This document shows, piece after piece, positions 44,821 to 56,347 of a stretch of 64,000 nt of DNA; the stretch's first letter is position 1; each line of letters opens with the position of its first letter. Source of the DNA: Castanea sativa. Lineage: Eukaryota; Streptophyta; Magnoliopsida; Fagales; Fagaceae. A program made the position numbers and the translations under genes. The stretch lies in contig NC_134015.1 of the NCBI RefSeq assembly GCF_040712315.1, positions 45,919,464 to 45,983,463 on the forward strand, given 5' to 3'. The notes under the pieces are model-generated. The model was not told the DNA's origin. It searched no databases and saw only the letters and a list, made by a program, of their open reading frames with translations.

Positions 44821-46350
44821 ATGCAGAGTCACAAGGATCACAACCGGAAGATCATTTCCAACGTCTTGAACATCGTAGGGATCGTGAGGGAAGCGTCCAT
44901 ACGAGATACCCGAGGCTAGCCATACTCGTGGAGGGGTAGCACTACCCGTGATGAGGGTTCTAAATCCATGCGAGAGGGGAAATCAATCGTTTGAAGAGGA
45001 AGTTACGCCGCGCTAAACGTAAGGTTTCCCCGTCCTCGTCTAGTTCTTCCTCGGAGAAGGATAGGGGACTTGCTTACGGTTCAAGGTCATGTTCCCCCAC
45101 CGGCGCAACATCCTCCGGTGAGGAGGACGACCGGCCAACCCGACCCGCGGACGTAAGAAGTTTCGTTCTAGGGGCTTAGGCAACGATACCATGAGTAGGG
45201 CGTTGCACCAACTCTCTAAATCTCCGTTTTCACGGAGGATTGAGAAAGGGAGGCTTCCCGGGAGGTTCACCCGGCCCACATTTACCATCTATAATGGCCG
45301 GACTGATCCGGTGGAGCACGTGAGTCACTTGACCGAGAGGATGGCGGTGCCTTCTCACAACGAGACTTTGATGTGTAAAGTCTTCCCTCTAGCTTGGGAC
45401 TGTGGCTATGAGATGGTTTAACGGTCTCAAATCGAGTTACGTAGGCTCATTTGGGGAGCTAACTAGGGCATTTGCTTCGCGGTTCATTACGTGTAGCGAG
45501 TCCCTCGGCCATTGGACTCGTTGCTATCCATGGCCATGAAGGAAGGGGAGACCTAAAGCATACTCCGGCCCGTCTTGGGAGATGTTTAATAAAATAGACG
45601 GTGACTTTGATGAGGTGGCGCTTAATACCTTCAAGGTGGGTCTCCCTACTGATCACGACCTAAGAAAGTCCTTGACGAAAAAGCACATTCGCGGCGTACG
45701 CGCGTCTTATGGATCGTATTGATGAATATAAAAGGGTAGAGGAAGACCGAGCGAGCGGGGGAAAAGGAAAGGAGAAGGTTATCCCACGGGAGAGAAGGGA
45801 TTTCGGGTCGGACGGATATCACAACAACAAGCCGAGGAGGGATTACTTCGGACAATCCGGCTCGGCAGCACCTCATTGTAAATGCGTGTTCAGAGAACCG
45901 GTGCATCGGTTATTAGAAAAGGTTCGTAAGGAGCCCTTCTTCGGATGGCCGACAAGATGGCGAGGGACCCTGCGAGAAGAAATCAAAACCTTTTGTCGGT
46001 ATCATCGGGATGTGGGTCACACTGCGAGAGCTGTCGGACCACGTGGAACCATCTAGAGCGGCTCGTTGGAGAGGGAAAGTTAAAGCGGCACTTGTGTCGG
46101 CCACCTTTGGGTAGGTCGGTCAAGTTGGTTCGAACAACCGGAGGAACGGTTCATCTCGGCCGGCATTGGGAACAATTAATGTTATCTTCGCTGCACACAG
46201 TAGGAGTAGCTCGGGTCCCACTAGGGTGATGGCGGTTTCCCATCCGCGGGCCGAGGATGTAGGTAGCGAGCCGAAGAGATTAAAGTGTACTTTACTGTCT
46301 TGGGTTTCTGCTGAGGAGGATAAGGTAGGGACTATCCGGCCACAATGACG
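44821..46350 (+). pseudogene. gag: gag of element C, frameshifted
   Basis: Capsid gene. Readable blocks in different frames: a charged Ser/Arg region (KRKVSPSSSSSSSEKDRGLA is seen near 45010), the capsid core PTFTIYNGRTDPVEHVSHLT with ERMAVPSHNETLMCKVFP near 45270-45400, a continuation MRWFNGL-like segment after a missing base near 45405, and a zinc-finger-like CRYHRDVGHTA near 45993. The blocks follow the usual gag order, but at least four frame changes separate them. Confidence 0.7.
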
Positions 46351-46379
46351 ATGCTCTTGTGGTTACCCTCGGGATAGGG

Positions 46380-46840
46380 AACTATGATGTGAGGAGGGGT
46401 GATGATAGATCGGGGCGGCGGTGCGGATATCATGTACCACGATCTATTTAAAGGGCTAAGATTGGAGTTGGAAGATTTAACCCCTTACGACTCCCCACTT
46501 ATAAGCTTCGAAGGAAGGGCCGTTGTGCCGAAGGGACGGTCCGTTGCACCCGTTCAATCCAACACGAGAGACGGTTGAGGTAGATTTTATTGTGGTTGAC
46601 GCGTACTCTCCATATACGGCCATCCTCGCCGGGCCATGGGCGCACGCTTTGGGAGGTTTGTCTCCTCTACCTTACATGTTAAGGTGAAATTCCCCTCGGG
46701 GGAGCATGTTGAGGAAATCCTCGGCGGCCGGGGTAGTGGCTAGGCGGTGCGTATCGGCTGCGGTGCTTCGTCGATCGAAAATTGAGTCATCAACCTTGCC
46801 CAACCGAAGTCATAGCAATTAACGGCTCCGGAAGCATACG
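46380..46840 (+). pseudogene. Protease region of element C
   Basis: The reading VMIDRGGGADIMYHDLFKGL near 46402 occupies the place of the aspartic protease core, where this lineage usually has Asp-Thr/Ser-Gly followed by Ser and Ala. Here the catalytic triad reads Asp-Arg-Gly. Downstream blocks are out of frame with one another. Confidence 0.55.
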
Positions 46841-46842
46841 GA

Positions 46843-48650
46843 GCGATGACGAAGACGAGGTACATTTGTGAGGAGTTAGAGAAGTTTATAATAACAAACT
46901 ATCCAGAGAGGTTCTTTCAAGTTGGCATACTTTTGCCACACCAAGAGAAGATGGAGTTGTTGAAGTTTCTAAAGGATAATTTGGATGTCTTTGCGTGGGA
47001 CCCCTATGAGGCTCCAGGCGTAGATCCGAACTTTATTTGTCATCGCTTAAACGTCAATCCGGCCATTGTTCCGAGGAGGTAGCCACCTCGACGATCTTCC
47101 CGAGAACATTCTGAGGCCGTGAAGGAAGAGGTTCTTAAACTCAAAAGGGCGGGGGCTATCAAAGAAGTTTTCTACCCTGAATGGTTGGCTCATACTGTTG
47201 TTGTTAAGAAGAAGAACGGCAAATGGAGAGTATGTGTGGACTTTGCGACGAACAAGGCACTGTCCTAAAGATTCGTTCCCAATGCCACGGATTGATCAAG
47301 CTGGTAGATGCTCTTGTTGGACATCCTCGGATGAGTTTCTTGGACGCCTTCCGGGGTTACCACCAAATTCCTTGGCGCTAGAGGATCGGGAGAAGGCGCT
47401 TTCATTACTCCAACCGGGAATTATCATTATAAGGTTATGCCATTTGGATTAAAAAATCTTTGGGGCTACTTATCAAAGAATGATGACCCGAATGTTTGAA
47501 CGACAGCGGGAAAACCATCGAAGTATACGTGGATGATATGGTGGTGAAGAGTAAGACGGTACCTTCACACATGACGGATACGACGACACCTTCCGGATAC
47601 TAAGGAAGTATAAGTTGCGCCTTAACGCCTCCAAGTGTTTTTTTGGCGTGGGATCCGAGGAAAGTTCTTAGGATATATGATTACTCATAGGGGCGCATAG
47701 AGGTAAACCCGGTGCGAGGTTAAGACTATTCGGAATTTGCAGCCGCCTAGGAACCCAAAGAGATTGGAAATTGGGATGATTCTTTGCGTTGAATAGATTT
47801 ATTTCTCGGTCGGCCCGGTGTCGTCCTTTCTTTCGGTTGTTGCACATGTGGAAAGGGTTTCCAATGGAGTGAGGCCTGCGAGTTAGCTTTCCAACGGCTT
47901 AAGCAATATCTTTCTCGGCCACCTATTTTATCTCGCCACGAGGTGGACGAGGTATTGTCGCTTATGCGGCCGTGGCTATTCACGCGGTGAGCTTAGTCCT
48001 TATAAGGAACGAAAGCGGAGTACAGAGACCGATCTACTACGTTAGTAAATCCTTGAATGAGGCCGAGGTGCGCTATCTGCCCTTGGAAAAAGCACTTCTG
48101 GCTGTAGTCCATGCCACGCGCAAACTTCCTCATTATTTCCAATCTCATATTGTGGTTGTTTTGACACAGTTGCCTCTTAAGGCTGTGTTGCGTAGTGCTG
48201 ATTATTCTGGCAGGGTGGCAAAATGGGGAACCATTTTGGGAGCCTTTGATGTTAAATACAAGCCTCGCACATCGGTAAAGGGACATGTCCTCGCTGATTT
48301 GGTGGCAGAGTTTACTGAACCATTGTTAGAAGAAACTTCAAAAGAATCACACATGGGCGAAAAATCAGTCGGTGTGATCACAGACGTATCGCCCTCGGTT
48401 TGGAGAGTTTATGTGGATGGGGCTGCTAATCAAAGAGGGTACGGTGTTGGACTTGTTCTAATGTCCCCTGAAGGAATTGTCTTCGAAAAATCTTTGAGAT
48501 TGGCCTTCTCGGCTACTAATAATGAGGCCGAGTATGAAGCAGTCTTGGTAGGCATGCAAATGGTACATAAGATGGGTGGCAAGGAAATCCACGTGTTCTC
48601 GGACTCTCAGTTAGTGGTCGGCCGAGGTCATGGGAACCATGGAGGCTAGA
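46843..48650 (+). pseudogene. pol: RT and dual RNase H of element C
   Basis: An intact block (46846-47082) leads into RT: LDVFAWDPYEAPGVDPNFIC, then AIKEVFYPEWLAHTVVVKKK near 47157, NGKWRVCVDF, and EVYVDDMVVKSKT near 47520 (the YVDD catalytic motif). Frame changes lie near 47250, 47300, 47400, 47460 and 47580-47720. A clean frame at 47972-48649 holds the end of the first RNase H (YYVSKSLNEAEVRYLPLEKA) and the second, archaeal-like RNase H: WRVYVDGAANQRGYG, ATNNEAEYEAVLVGM and HVFSDSQLVVG. Dual RNase H is a Tat-lineage trait. Confidence 0.85.
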
Positions 48651-49059
48651 GACCCCGAGGAATGCGGGAATATTTGACCTAGGTCAAACGCCGGCGGTTC
48701 CGGGTGACTCCTTTGCCTTAGCTCACGTTTCTAGGAGTGGAAACACTCATGCGGATTCCTTGGCTACGTTGGCAACATCCTCGGCTCAAGGTTTACCGAG
48801 GGTTATCCTCGTTCGAGTTTGGTAGAACCTTCTCTTGTAACTAACGCACCTCGCATCCATCAAATAAGGCCTGGTCCTAGTTGGATGGATTCGATCATAT
48901 CTTTTCTTAAAAATGACATTCTTCCCGAAGCCAAGGTTGAAGCGGAAAAGGTACGTCGTAAGGCGCCGCGTTTTGGTTGTCAGAGACCCGAAGCTATACA
49001 AACGATCCTTTTCGGGACCGTACTTGTTGTGTGTACACCTTTGAATCAACGGAAAGCAT

Positions 49060-50095
49060 TGCTTGGAGGAATTGCATGAGGGAATTTGTGGGAGCCACAC
49101 TTGGGGGAAGGTCCTTAGCCCATAGAGCCCGACTCGGGGTTATTGGTGGCCCAATATGCGAGAGGAGGCTCGGGACTATGCCGAGAAAGTGTGATCAATG
49201 TCGGAGGTTCGCCCACAATATCCACCAACCGGAGGGTTCTTAACCCTCTTTCCCGGCCCTTGGCCTTTCGCACAATGGGGCTTGGACATTGTAGGGCCAT
49301 TTCCGAGAGCTGCGGCAACAAAAGATGGGCGCTCGTGGGAACGGACTACTTCACTAAATGGGTTGAAGGGCGAGCCCTTAGCCAATATACGAGATGTTGA
49401 TTCCAAGAAATTTATATGGAAAAATATTGTCACTAGATTCGGAATACCACACACACTCATCTCTCGATAATGGTGTCCGGTTCGATAGTAGAGCTTTTAG
49501 GAAGTATTGTGGTGACATGGGTATCATAAACGGATATTCCACCCCGGTTACCCTCGGGGAAATGGACAAGCCGAGGCGATTAACAAGGTCATAGTTAACG
49601 GGCTCGAAGAGGTTGGACGATGCGAAAGACGGATGGGTAGAAGAGCTCCCTCATGTCACGTGGACATATCGGACCACACCGCGCGGGTCCCGCTGGAGAA
49701 ACGCCATTCTCTATGACGTATGGTGCCGAGGCGGTGATACCATTGGAATCTGGTTTTCCTACTCTAAAGACAAGTTCTTTTAGCCCGGAGAATAACAAGG
49801 GACTTCTAGAGAAAGATCTTGATTTACTTGAGGAACGACGTGAGGCGGCTATGGTCCAAATGGCTTATTATCGGCGAAGCTAAAACGAGGATATGATGCC
49901 CATGTGAAGCTAAGACCACTTGCACATGGTGATCTTGTATTAAGGAAAGTTGTAGGCACTTCTAAGAACCCGGCTTGGGGTAGTGGGACCTAAGCTGAAG
50001 GCCCTATCGCATTGTTTCGGTAGCGAGGCATAGGGTCATATGGGCTAGGCCATCTAGACGAACGAGTTGTACCACGTCCATGGAATGTAAATAAT
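49060..50095 (+). pseudogene. Integrase of element C, frameshifted
   Basis: Fragments in several frames follow the integrase order: CDQCRRFAHNIHQP (zinc-binding half), LAFRTMGLGHC-overlapping text that in frame reads WGLDIVGPFPRA, VGTDYFTKWVE, a target-site region with SLDNGVRFDSRAF, and the C-terminal ETPFSMTYGAEAVIPLESGF. The first two core acidic residues can be recognised; the third lies where GEMDKPRR replaces the expected GQ.E motif. About five small indels break the gene. Confidence 0.75.
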
Positions 50096-50184
50096 CTTAG
50101 AAGGTATTATTATTAATGAAATGAGCTTTTGTCGGTTTGTATTTCAAAGTTATGATTAGCTCGGCGCTCGCGATTATCATTTTT

Positions 50185-51510
50185 TAGAATCAAACGAAAC
50201 TTGGTTAAGTGCAGTCCTCGGACCACAAACCTTGTGGAAATTGATGTCTTGTCATTTGTTAAACAGAACCTTAGTTATGTCGGGTCTTCGGACCTCCTAC
50301 TTTGGGAAAATTAACATTTGAAGTTACAATTTTAAGGATCAAACAGAAACTTGGTTAAGTGCAGTCCTCAGACCACAAACCTTGTGGAAATTGATGTCTT
50401 GTCATTCGTTAAACAGAACCTTAGTTATGTCGGGTCTTCGGACCTCCTACTTTGGGAAAATTAACAGTTGAAATTACAATTTTAAGAATCAAATAGAAAC
50501 TTGGTTAAGTGCAGTCCTCGGACCACAAACCTTGTGGAAATTGATGTCTTGTCATTTGTTAAACAGAACCTTAGTTATGTCGGGTCTTCGGACCTCCTAC
50601 TTTGGGAAAATTAACATTTGAAGTTACAATTTTAAGAATCAAACAGAAACTTGGTTAAGTGCAGTCCTCGGACCACAAACCTTGTGTAAATTGATGTCTT
50701 GTCATTTGTTAAACAGAACCTTAGTTATGTCGGGTCTTCGGACCTCCTACTTTGGAAAAATTAACATTTGAAGTTACAATTTTAAGAATCAAACAGAAAC
50801 TTGGTTAAGTGCAGTCCTCGGACCACAAACCTTGTGGAAATTGATGTCTTGTCATTCGTTAAACAGAACCTTAGTTATGTCGGGTCTTCGGACCTCCTAC
50901 TTTGGGAAAATTAACAGTTGAAGTTACAATTTTAAGAATCAAACAGAAACTTGGTTAAGTGCAGTTCTCGGACCACAAACCTTATGGAAATTGATGTCTT
51001 GTCATTTGTTAAACAGAACCTTAGTTATGTCGGGTCTTCGGACCTCCTACTTTGGGAAAATTAACATTTGAAGTTACAATTTTAAGGATCAAACAGAAAC
51101 TTGGTTAAGTGCAGTCCTCGGACCACAAACCTTGTGGAAATTGATGTCTTGTCATTTGTTAAACAGAACCTTAGTTATGTCGGGTCTTCGGACCTCCTAC
51201 TTTGGGAAAAGTAACGTTTGAAGTCACAATTTTAAGAATCAAACAGAAACTTGGTTAAGTGCAGTCCTCGGACCACAAACCTTGTGGAAATTGATGTCTT
51301 GTCATTCGTTAAACAGAACCTTAGTTATGTCGGGTCTTCGGACCTCCTACTTTGGGAAAATTAACAGTTGAAGTTACAATTTTAAGAGTCAAACAGAACC
51401 TCAGTTATGTTGGGTCTTCGGACCTCCTGCTTTGGGGAATTTTATTTTTGAAGTTATAACCTTTAAGAATCAAACGAAGAATTGGTTAAGTCTCGTCTTC
51501 TGACCACAAC
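50185..51510. repeat. 150-bp tandem array of element C
   Basis: A landmark CGGGTCTTCGGACC recurs at 50281, 50431, 50581, 50731, 50881, 51031, 51181 and 51331, an exact 150-bp period, with a truncated unit 80 bp later at 51411. Units are about 97-99% identical. Each has CCACAAACCTTGTGG (6-bp arms, 3-base loop) and GGTCTTCGGACC (4-bp arms, TTCG loop). It lies between pol and the antisense gene, as the array does in element B. Confidence 0.95.
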
Positions 51511-51941
51511 TTTTATCAAAGTCATTCTCTTATTATGTCTGGATGTTAATGCGTTACTGTTTATTAACTCGGATCTTACATCTTACTAGAAACAGAGCTA
51601 TGCATCACAAGGGTTTAATCGTTATATGAGGCCCTCTCTTCTTCTTAATCGAGGCATTGTTCAAATATATTAGCCATGTCACCTTTTATTGAATCTTTAA
51701 TAATATGCGCATGATTATGTGGAAGTTATGATTGTGCAATCCTTGGAGTTAGATTTGTGTACTCTGAGAAATTTTTGCTATGACTTAATGGGAAACTTTT
51801 GTAATAAGTACAAAAAGAATAAAGTAAAAATAGATATAACCCAAGTAAAAAGCAAACGAAATTGTTCTTCATTAATCTGTTAAATGTACATTACATATAT
51901 ATAATTCAAAAATGGAAAAAGAGAAGCCCTAAGCTAAAGTC
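51511..51941. other. Spacer between array and antisense gene
   Basis: AT-rich non-coding DNA. It would be the 3' UTR of the antisense gene, read on the minus strand. Confidence 0.5.
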
Positions 51942-54435
51942 CTAAGCTTGTGGAGGAGGATCTTGCTGGGAGGTACTGGTACCCTCGGTCTTTCTCAATT
52001 CCAGCTCAAAGGGAGTCAAGACTTGCTTTCCTTATCTGCTTGTCTTCATTGAAAGGACGTTGGGTTCGATGTACGCTCAAGTCCTTCTCTCGCATCCCCT
52101 CCTTCCTTCTCTTTGTGGGAACCGAGAAGGTTACTGTAGGATCGGGGAATCTGGCTGTGGGACCACCGAGGAAGAGCAGAAGAGTTGTCTCGGGGGTAGG
52201 AGTTGCAGCGGGAGCCCCTTCAATCTGTATTTCCGGAGGAAGCCAAACGTTCTCGGATTTCCTCGGATCCGAAGATGGAGGAACTCCCGCTACGTTTAAA
52301 GCTTCCCCCATACTTTTTGGATATTCCGGCATAAAGCCGCGAATTCTCTGTCAGTGCTCCTCTCGTGGTTGCTACCCCTTCATCGAAACTTGCACAGCAG
52401 CGGCTTGAAGAGAGGATTGGAAGGAACTCGGCTTCTTCCTTCATCGGCGCCGGTTGCTCTTTCGGATCCGAGCACTCCCTTTGAGCTTGGGAGAGCTCTT
52501 CATCTCTTTCGCGAAGGAGCTTGCGGTTGTCCTTCTATACGGGTCTTCATGGTCTTCAAGTTTGACTCGACCCCATTTTTCTCTCTCCTCGGATCGGCCA
52601 CCTCCGAGGTCAACTTCTCATTCTCGGCAAAGAGCGTGCCTAAGGACTTCTCGGTTTCCATCCGATTTCGAGCTCGATTCGGCTACTTTCCGAGTGTCTT
52701 CAATAAACTTCTCGGCTACGAAGACCTCTGAATAGCCGTAATAAAGTATGATGGAGTTAGGAACGGTAAAAAACAAACTTACTTATAAATATTGTTAAAA
52801 GGAGAAACACTTACCGGCTAAGTCTCTTTTTAGGGAGAGGAATAGTTGTGGGCGGCCCATTTTTCCAAGGTCTCCATGTCTGGCGGCGAGGAGAGGGCGT
52901 TCCAAGACCTCGGCCGGAGTGGTGGGCATGGCCTTGTTGAACCGCCCTTATACCGGAGCGCGGGAGATGGGTGCGCCGTCCGATCTTAGATCGGGGACCG
53001 GGTGGTCGGTGCTCGGTGCCTTCGACCTCGTCCCCGAATTCCCCGATTTCAGCGAGCGGGCCCTACCCCTTGCCCTTGTCCACCTTCTGCGGGGCCGGGG
53101 GAGTTGTTGTCGTGATTTCTTGGGGTCTTTATTAATCCTCCCTCGTTGTCCCCCTTCCTCTTCTTCTTGGGATCCTCGAGTTTGGAAGTTTTGGCTCAGT
53201 GGAGGAGGGGAGGTGGTAAGGATGGGGAACTTGGGATGTCCCCTTCTTTTTCTGCGCCACTTTAGCGGCCTATTGGTGAGGAGACCCTCCATTCTTCCCA
53301 TGTCTTCTTCAAATTCGTCCTCGGGAAGGGCAACCACAAACCACGCAATTCCGAGGCCTCGGTGGTTTCTTCCTCCTCGTCGGAAAGTACCACAACCGGG
53401 TTCCCGCGAGGTCTCTCGGTGTCTTCGAGATGGAATTGATCTATCTCGTCGTCAAGTGTGTGTGAAGAAGACACCGCTCTTCGGAACGACGATTGCTTGT
53501 GAGTGCACGGCAAGGGGGACGCGCTATTGGCCGGTTGTACAAAATGGTGTTAGGAGCGTCCGGGAGGTCGCGGTCGTCCAGAAAGTGGGGCCGAGCTACG
53601 TTTATCTTCCTTCGTCTTCGGTCGCCCGCAATTATGGCGTTCTCTATCTCCTGGAAGTCTTTGGAAAGGGGATTGTACCCTAGAATAAGGTGAGCAGCCC
53701 GGAGTTGTAGGTCTTCACTAACGAACACCTCGGAGCGAAGTACTCGGTTTAGATCTGCGATGTTACAGTGACTCAGACGAGGACGTACGTGCTGCTTATC
53801 TGCAAAAAGACGTCAAAGCAAACAAACTGTCGAATTCACACAAATATTTAACAAATTTAAGTAAGTACGAATACGCATTTCTGTGTGTGTTAGAAGAAGT
53901 GGTGTTGTGGGGAGATAAATCCTACGGCATCGCACCTGGATCCCCCAGCCGCGGGGCGATTGGAAGCCGTCGTGCCGGTTCCGGGACACGATCAAGTAGT
54001 CGTCCTTCATGCCTTTGTTTGATTTGGGCGGACAGAGATTAGCCTAACGGTCTTGGACCGAGACTTAATATAATAACCTACATTAGAAAGTTTATGGGAC
54101 TCATATAGGAACACGACATCGTGCCATGTGAGGTTTAAACCCATCTCGCTCGTTTAGAGCATCTACACTACCAAAACTCTAAAAATGTTTGGGAGGCATT
54201 GATCGGGACACACCCGGTGGTTGCGAAGGTACTCCCTAGTTACAGGTTTCATTGGAAGGGTCATCCCACCCTCTATAAAGGCTATCATAGGAATGATAAC
54301 CTCTCCCTCCTTCCTAGAACCGGCCACGGCTTCTGCCGGGCAATATTCTAACCCTACGTCGCTGGGAATACGGTATTTGGCCCTAAAGCCTTCCATCCCA
54401 GCGGCGGTATCAACTAGACACTTGAATTTTCCCAT
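51942..54435 (-). pseudogene. Antisense PF04195-type gene (element C)
   Basis: Read on the minus strand from the ATG at 54435: FRAKYRIPSDVGLEYCPAEA, IAFIEGGMTLPMKPVTREYL and HRVCPDQCLPNIFRVLVV, the same domain layout as element B's antisense gene. After a likely intron ending GACGTCTTTTTGCAG near 53800, reading resumes with DKQHVRPRLSHCNIADLNRV and LRSEVFVSEDLQLRAAHLIL. A Glu/Arg-rich stretch follows, and the 3' end, KTEGTSTSQQDPPPQA, stops at 51942. Several frame changes occur. The function is unknown, and its transcription would oppose that of gag-pol. Confidence 0.7.
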
Positions 54436-54925
54436 TACAGAGGAACGATAGACTAAACTCTAAAAGGGAGAGTGTTTGTAGTGATAGCCGAGGACAAATA
54501 TCGAGGAGAAAAGGTTAAGAATAGGAGCAAGAACTTACAAGGTTAAAGGTGTGCAAATCTCCACGGTTTTCTGCAAGTAAGGTATGATGGCTGATGTCTT
54601 GATGGGATTACCCCCTGAGGAATTAAATGAAGGCGTAGGTTCCCGAAGCGTCATGACGTGCGAAAAGGCGGCTTCGAAATTATATTTGTCCCGCCTAAAA
54701 TTTCGTGGAGTAATGAGGGCCGTTGGATGTCCATCTCACCGTTGAACGTGAGGGTCAAAGTGTAACTGGCAGTAATAAATACGCGCGTTGTTCAAAATAA
54801 AACCTCCAAATGGCATTTTCTGGGACGCGAAACGATTTCCACACGTGCCATTACTCGCAAAGTGAGTAGAGTAGGTTCTCGTCGGATCAAAACCCTATTT
54901 TTCTCCTCGGACGTTGAAAATTAGA

Positions 54926-54940
54926 GTTTTGAGGGGCTAT
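54926..54940 (+). promoter_or_regulatory. Polypurine tract region, element C
   Basis: GTTTTGAGGGGCTAT directly precedes the 3' LTR; GAGGGG is the purine core expected for plus-strand priming. Confidence 0.65.
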
Positions 54941-55691
54941 TGTGTGGGGCAAAAAGATCCTGATGGGAACGTGGGCCTTTTGGGTCGTGTTAAAGAAGGC
55001 CGACCTGATCCTGGGTTTAGAATTTGTTAGTACTATGGGTCGGCCCATACGCCGAGGATCCGAGGATCCAGCCGAGGGTGACCTTACCCTCGGATGAACA
55101 CCAAAGAACTCGGGATTTCATAGTAAAGATTAGAGGATGACACGGTTAAAGCCAATGGTTAAGAGGGGTGAGCCCTAGAACGCCCCAGAAGCACCGGTGT
55201 TGAAGAAATGTCAAAGATAAAGGCTGCTGCCTCCACATTAAAGACCCTGCACCTACCACCCTGGCCGCATTTATGGGGAAGTGACACCTGAACAGTGGAA
55301 GAGAAACTTCTGGTTACTATTCAAAGGCACTGAGAAAAGAAATATCTAGGCTAAGGGGGAGGTGAGGCAACACGTGTACAAAGCATTCAAAAGAGTAGTA
55401 TTTAAAGAGCAATCTAAGACAGGAAAAGGGGACGGACTTTTTGTAACCTAAAAAGAAAAAAGACTAAGAGAAAGATATAATATAAGAACAGATCTCGGCT
55501 TACGTCCGAGGAGGTTGATTTACAATATTCCTTGTTGTTTTCAAGTGTTAACAATCTTTGACTTGTCACTTAATCCTCACACACTTCTAACCTGGGTTTC
55601 AAGCCCACACTCTACAAATTCATATTGTTTAAGGCTCATTGGGCCTGAGCCCATAACTGTTCTTGGGACCAGGTGCAATTGTGCACTTACA
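54941..55691 (+). repeat. 3' LTR of element C
   Basis: 751 bp. Compared with the 5' copy I count six transitions and one missing G near 55275. It is followed by the ATTTG duplication. Confidence 0.95.
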
Positions 55692-55696
55692 ATTTG

Positions 55697-56347
55697 CACT
55701 TCAAATGTTTCCAAAACACTACTCTAGCAGTAAATAATGCAACCCAAACTTGAAATGGCTTAAATTGCATTGGGATTGAAAGCTTGAACAACCAAGGTTA
55801 GATTGAATGCAACCCCTAGCAAGAGCAACACCAAAAACATATTTTGGTATTTAACTATCTTCTTCTTCATAATTTGGTCAGCCTAGGTTTATACATTTTT
55901 GCTTTTGATAAAATTGTTGTCTGAGCCTTATTGCAAATTAGAGCAATTTTTTGAAAACACATATTCTCCCATCTGTAATTCCTACTGCATCATACTCTAT
56001 TTTTCTTCTTCATTTTTCTCCTCCAACCCCACCCAAGTTATTTAGATAACTTTCCATAAGGCAAAAATAGTTTCACTTTCCATAGATGCACCATCTGTTT
56101 GATAAAAAGCTTCTAAAGTATTTTCACGACCAACCAAAATTATTACCAAAAAAAGAAATCTGATTTAAAAAAAAAAAAGTAAATAGGATATATTCATGAT
56201 GATATGATGTAGAGCATTAGATCAATTAAATAAAAAAAATTGAACACTAATTTTAAAGTTTGGGTATTATTGCAAATTTGCATAAGCATGTACCAAAAGA
56301 AGTTCATGGTGTTCTTCAAGACTCAATTAAGGTAAGTTTATCATTTT
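55697..56347. other. Intergenic DNA, no gene seen
   Basis: AT-rich, with no domain-bearing frame. Confidence 0.5.

Larger units (their letters stand above)
44000..55691 (+). mobile_element. Ty3/gypsy Tat-lineage element C, young
   Basis: Flanked by ATTTG on both sides (43995-43999 and 55692-55696). Order: LTR, primer site, gag, protease, RT, two RNase H domains, integrase, 150-bp tandem array, antisense PF04195-type gene, purine tract, LTR. The LTRs differ by six substitutions and one indel over 752 bp (about 0.8%), so insertion was recent, yet gag-pol contains numerous small frame changes. The dual RNase H and antisense gene mark the Tat lineage. It shares its plan, not its sequence, with element B. 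Confidence 0.95.

Noticed and set aside
50279..50298. TTCG hairpins as intrinsic terminators
   Set aside because: No T-tract follows and such terminators are bacterial; in a plant genome this reading does not apply.
50185..51510. Regular repeat array considered as CRISPR-like
   Set aside because: Units are directly adjacent with no unique spacers, lie inside a plant retrotransposon, and have no cas genes.
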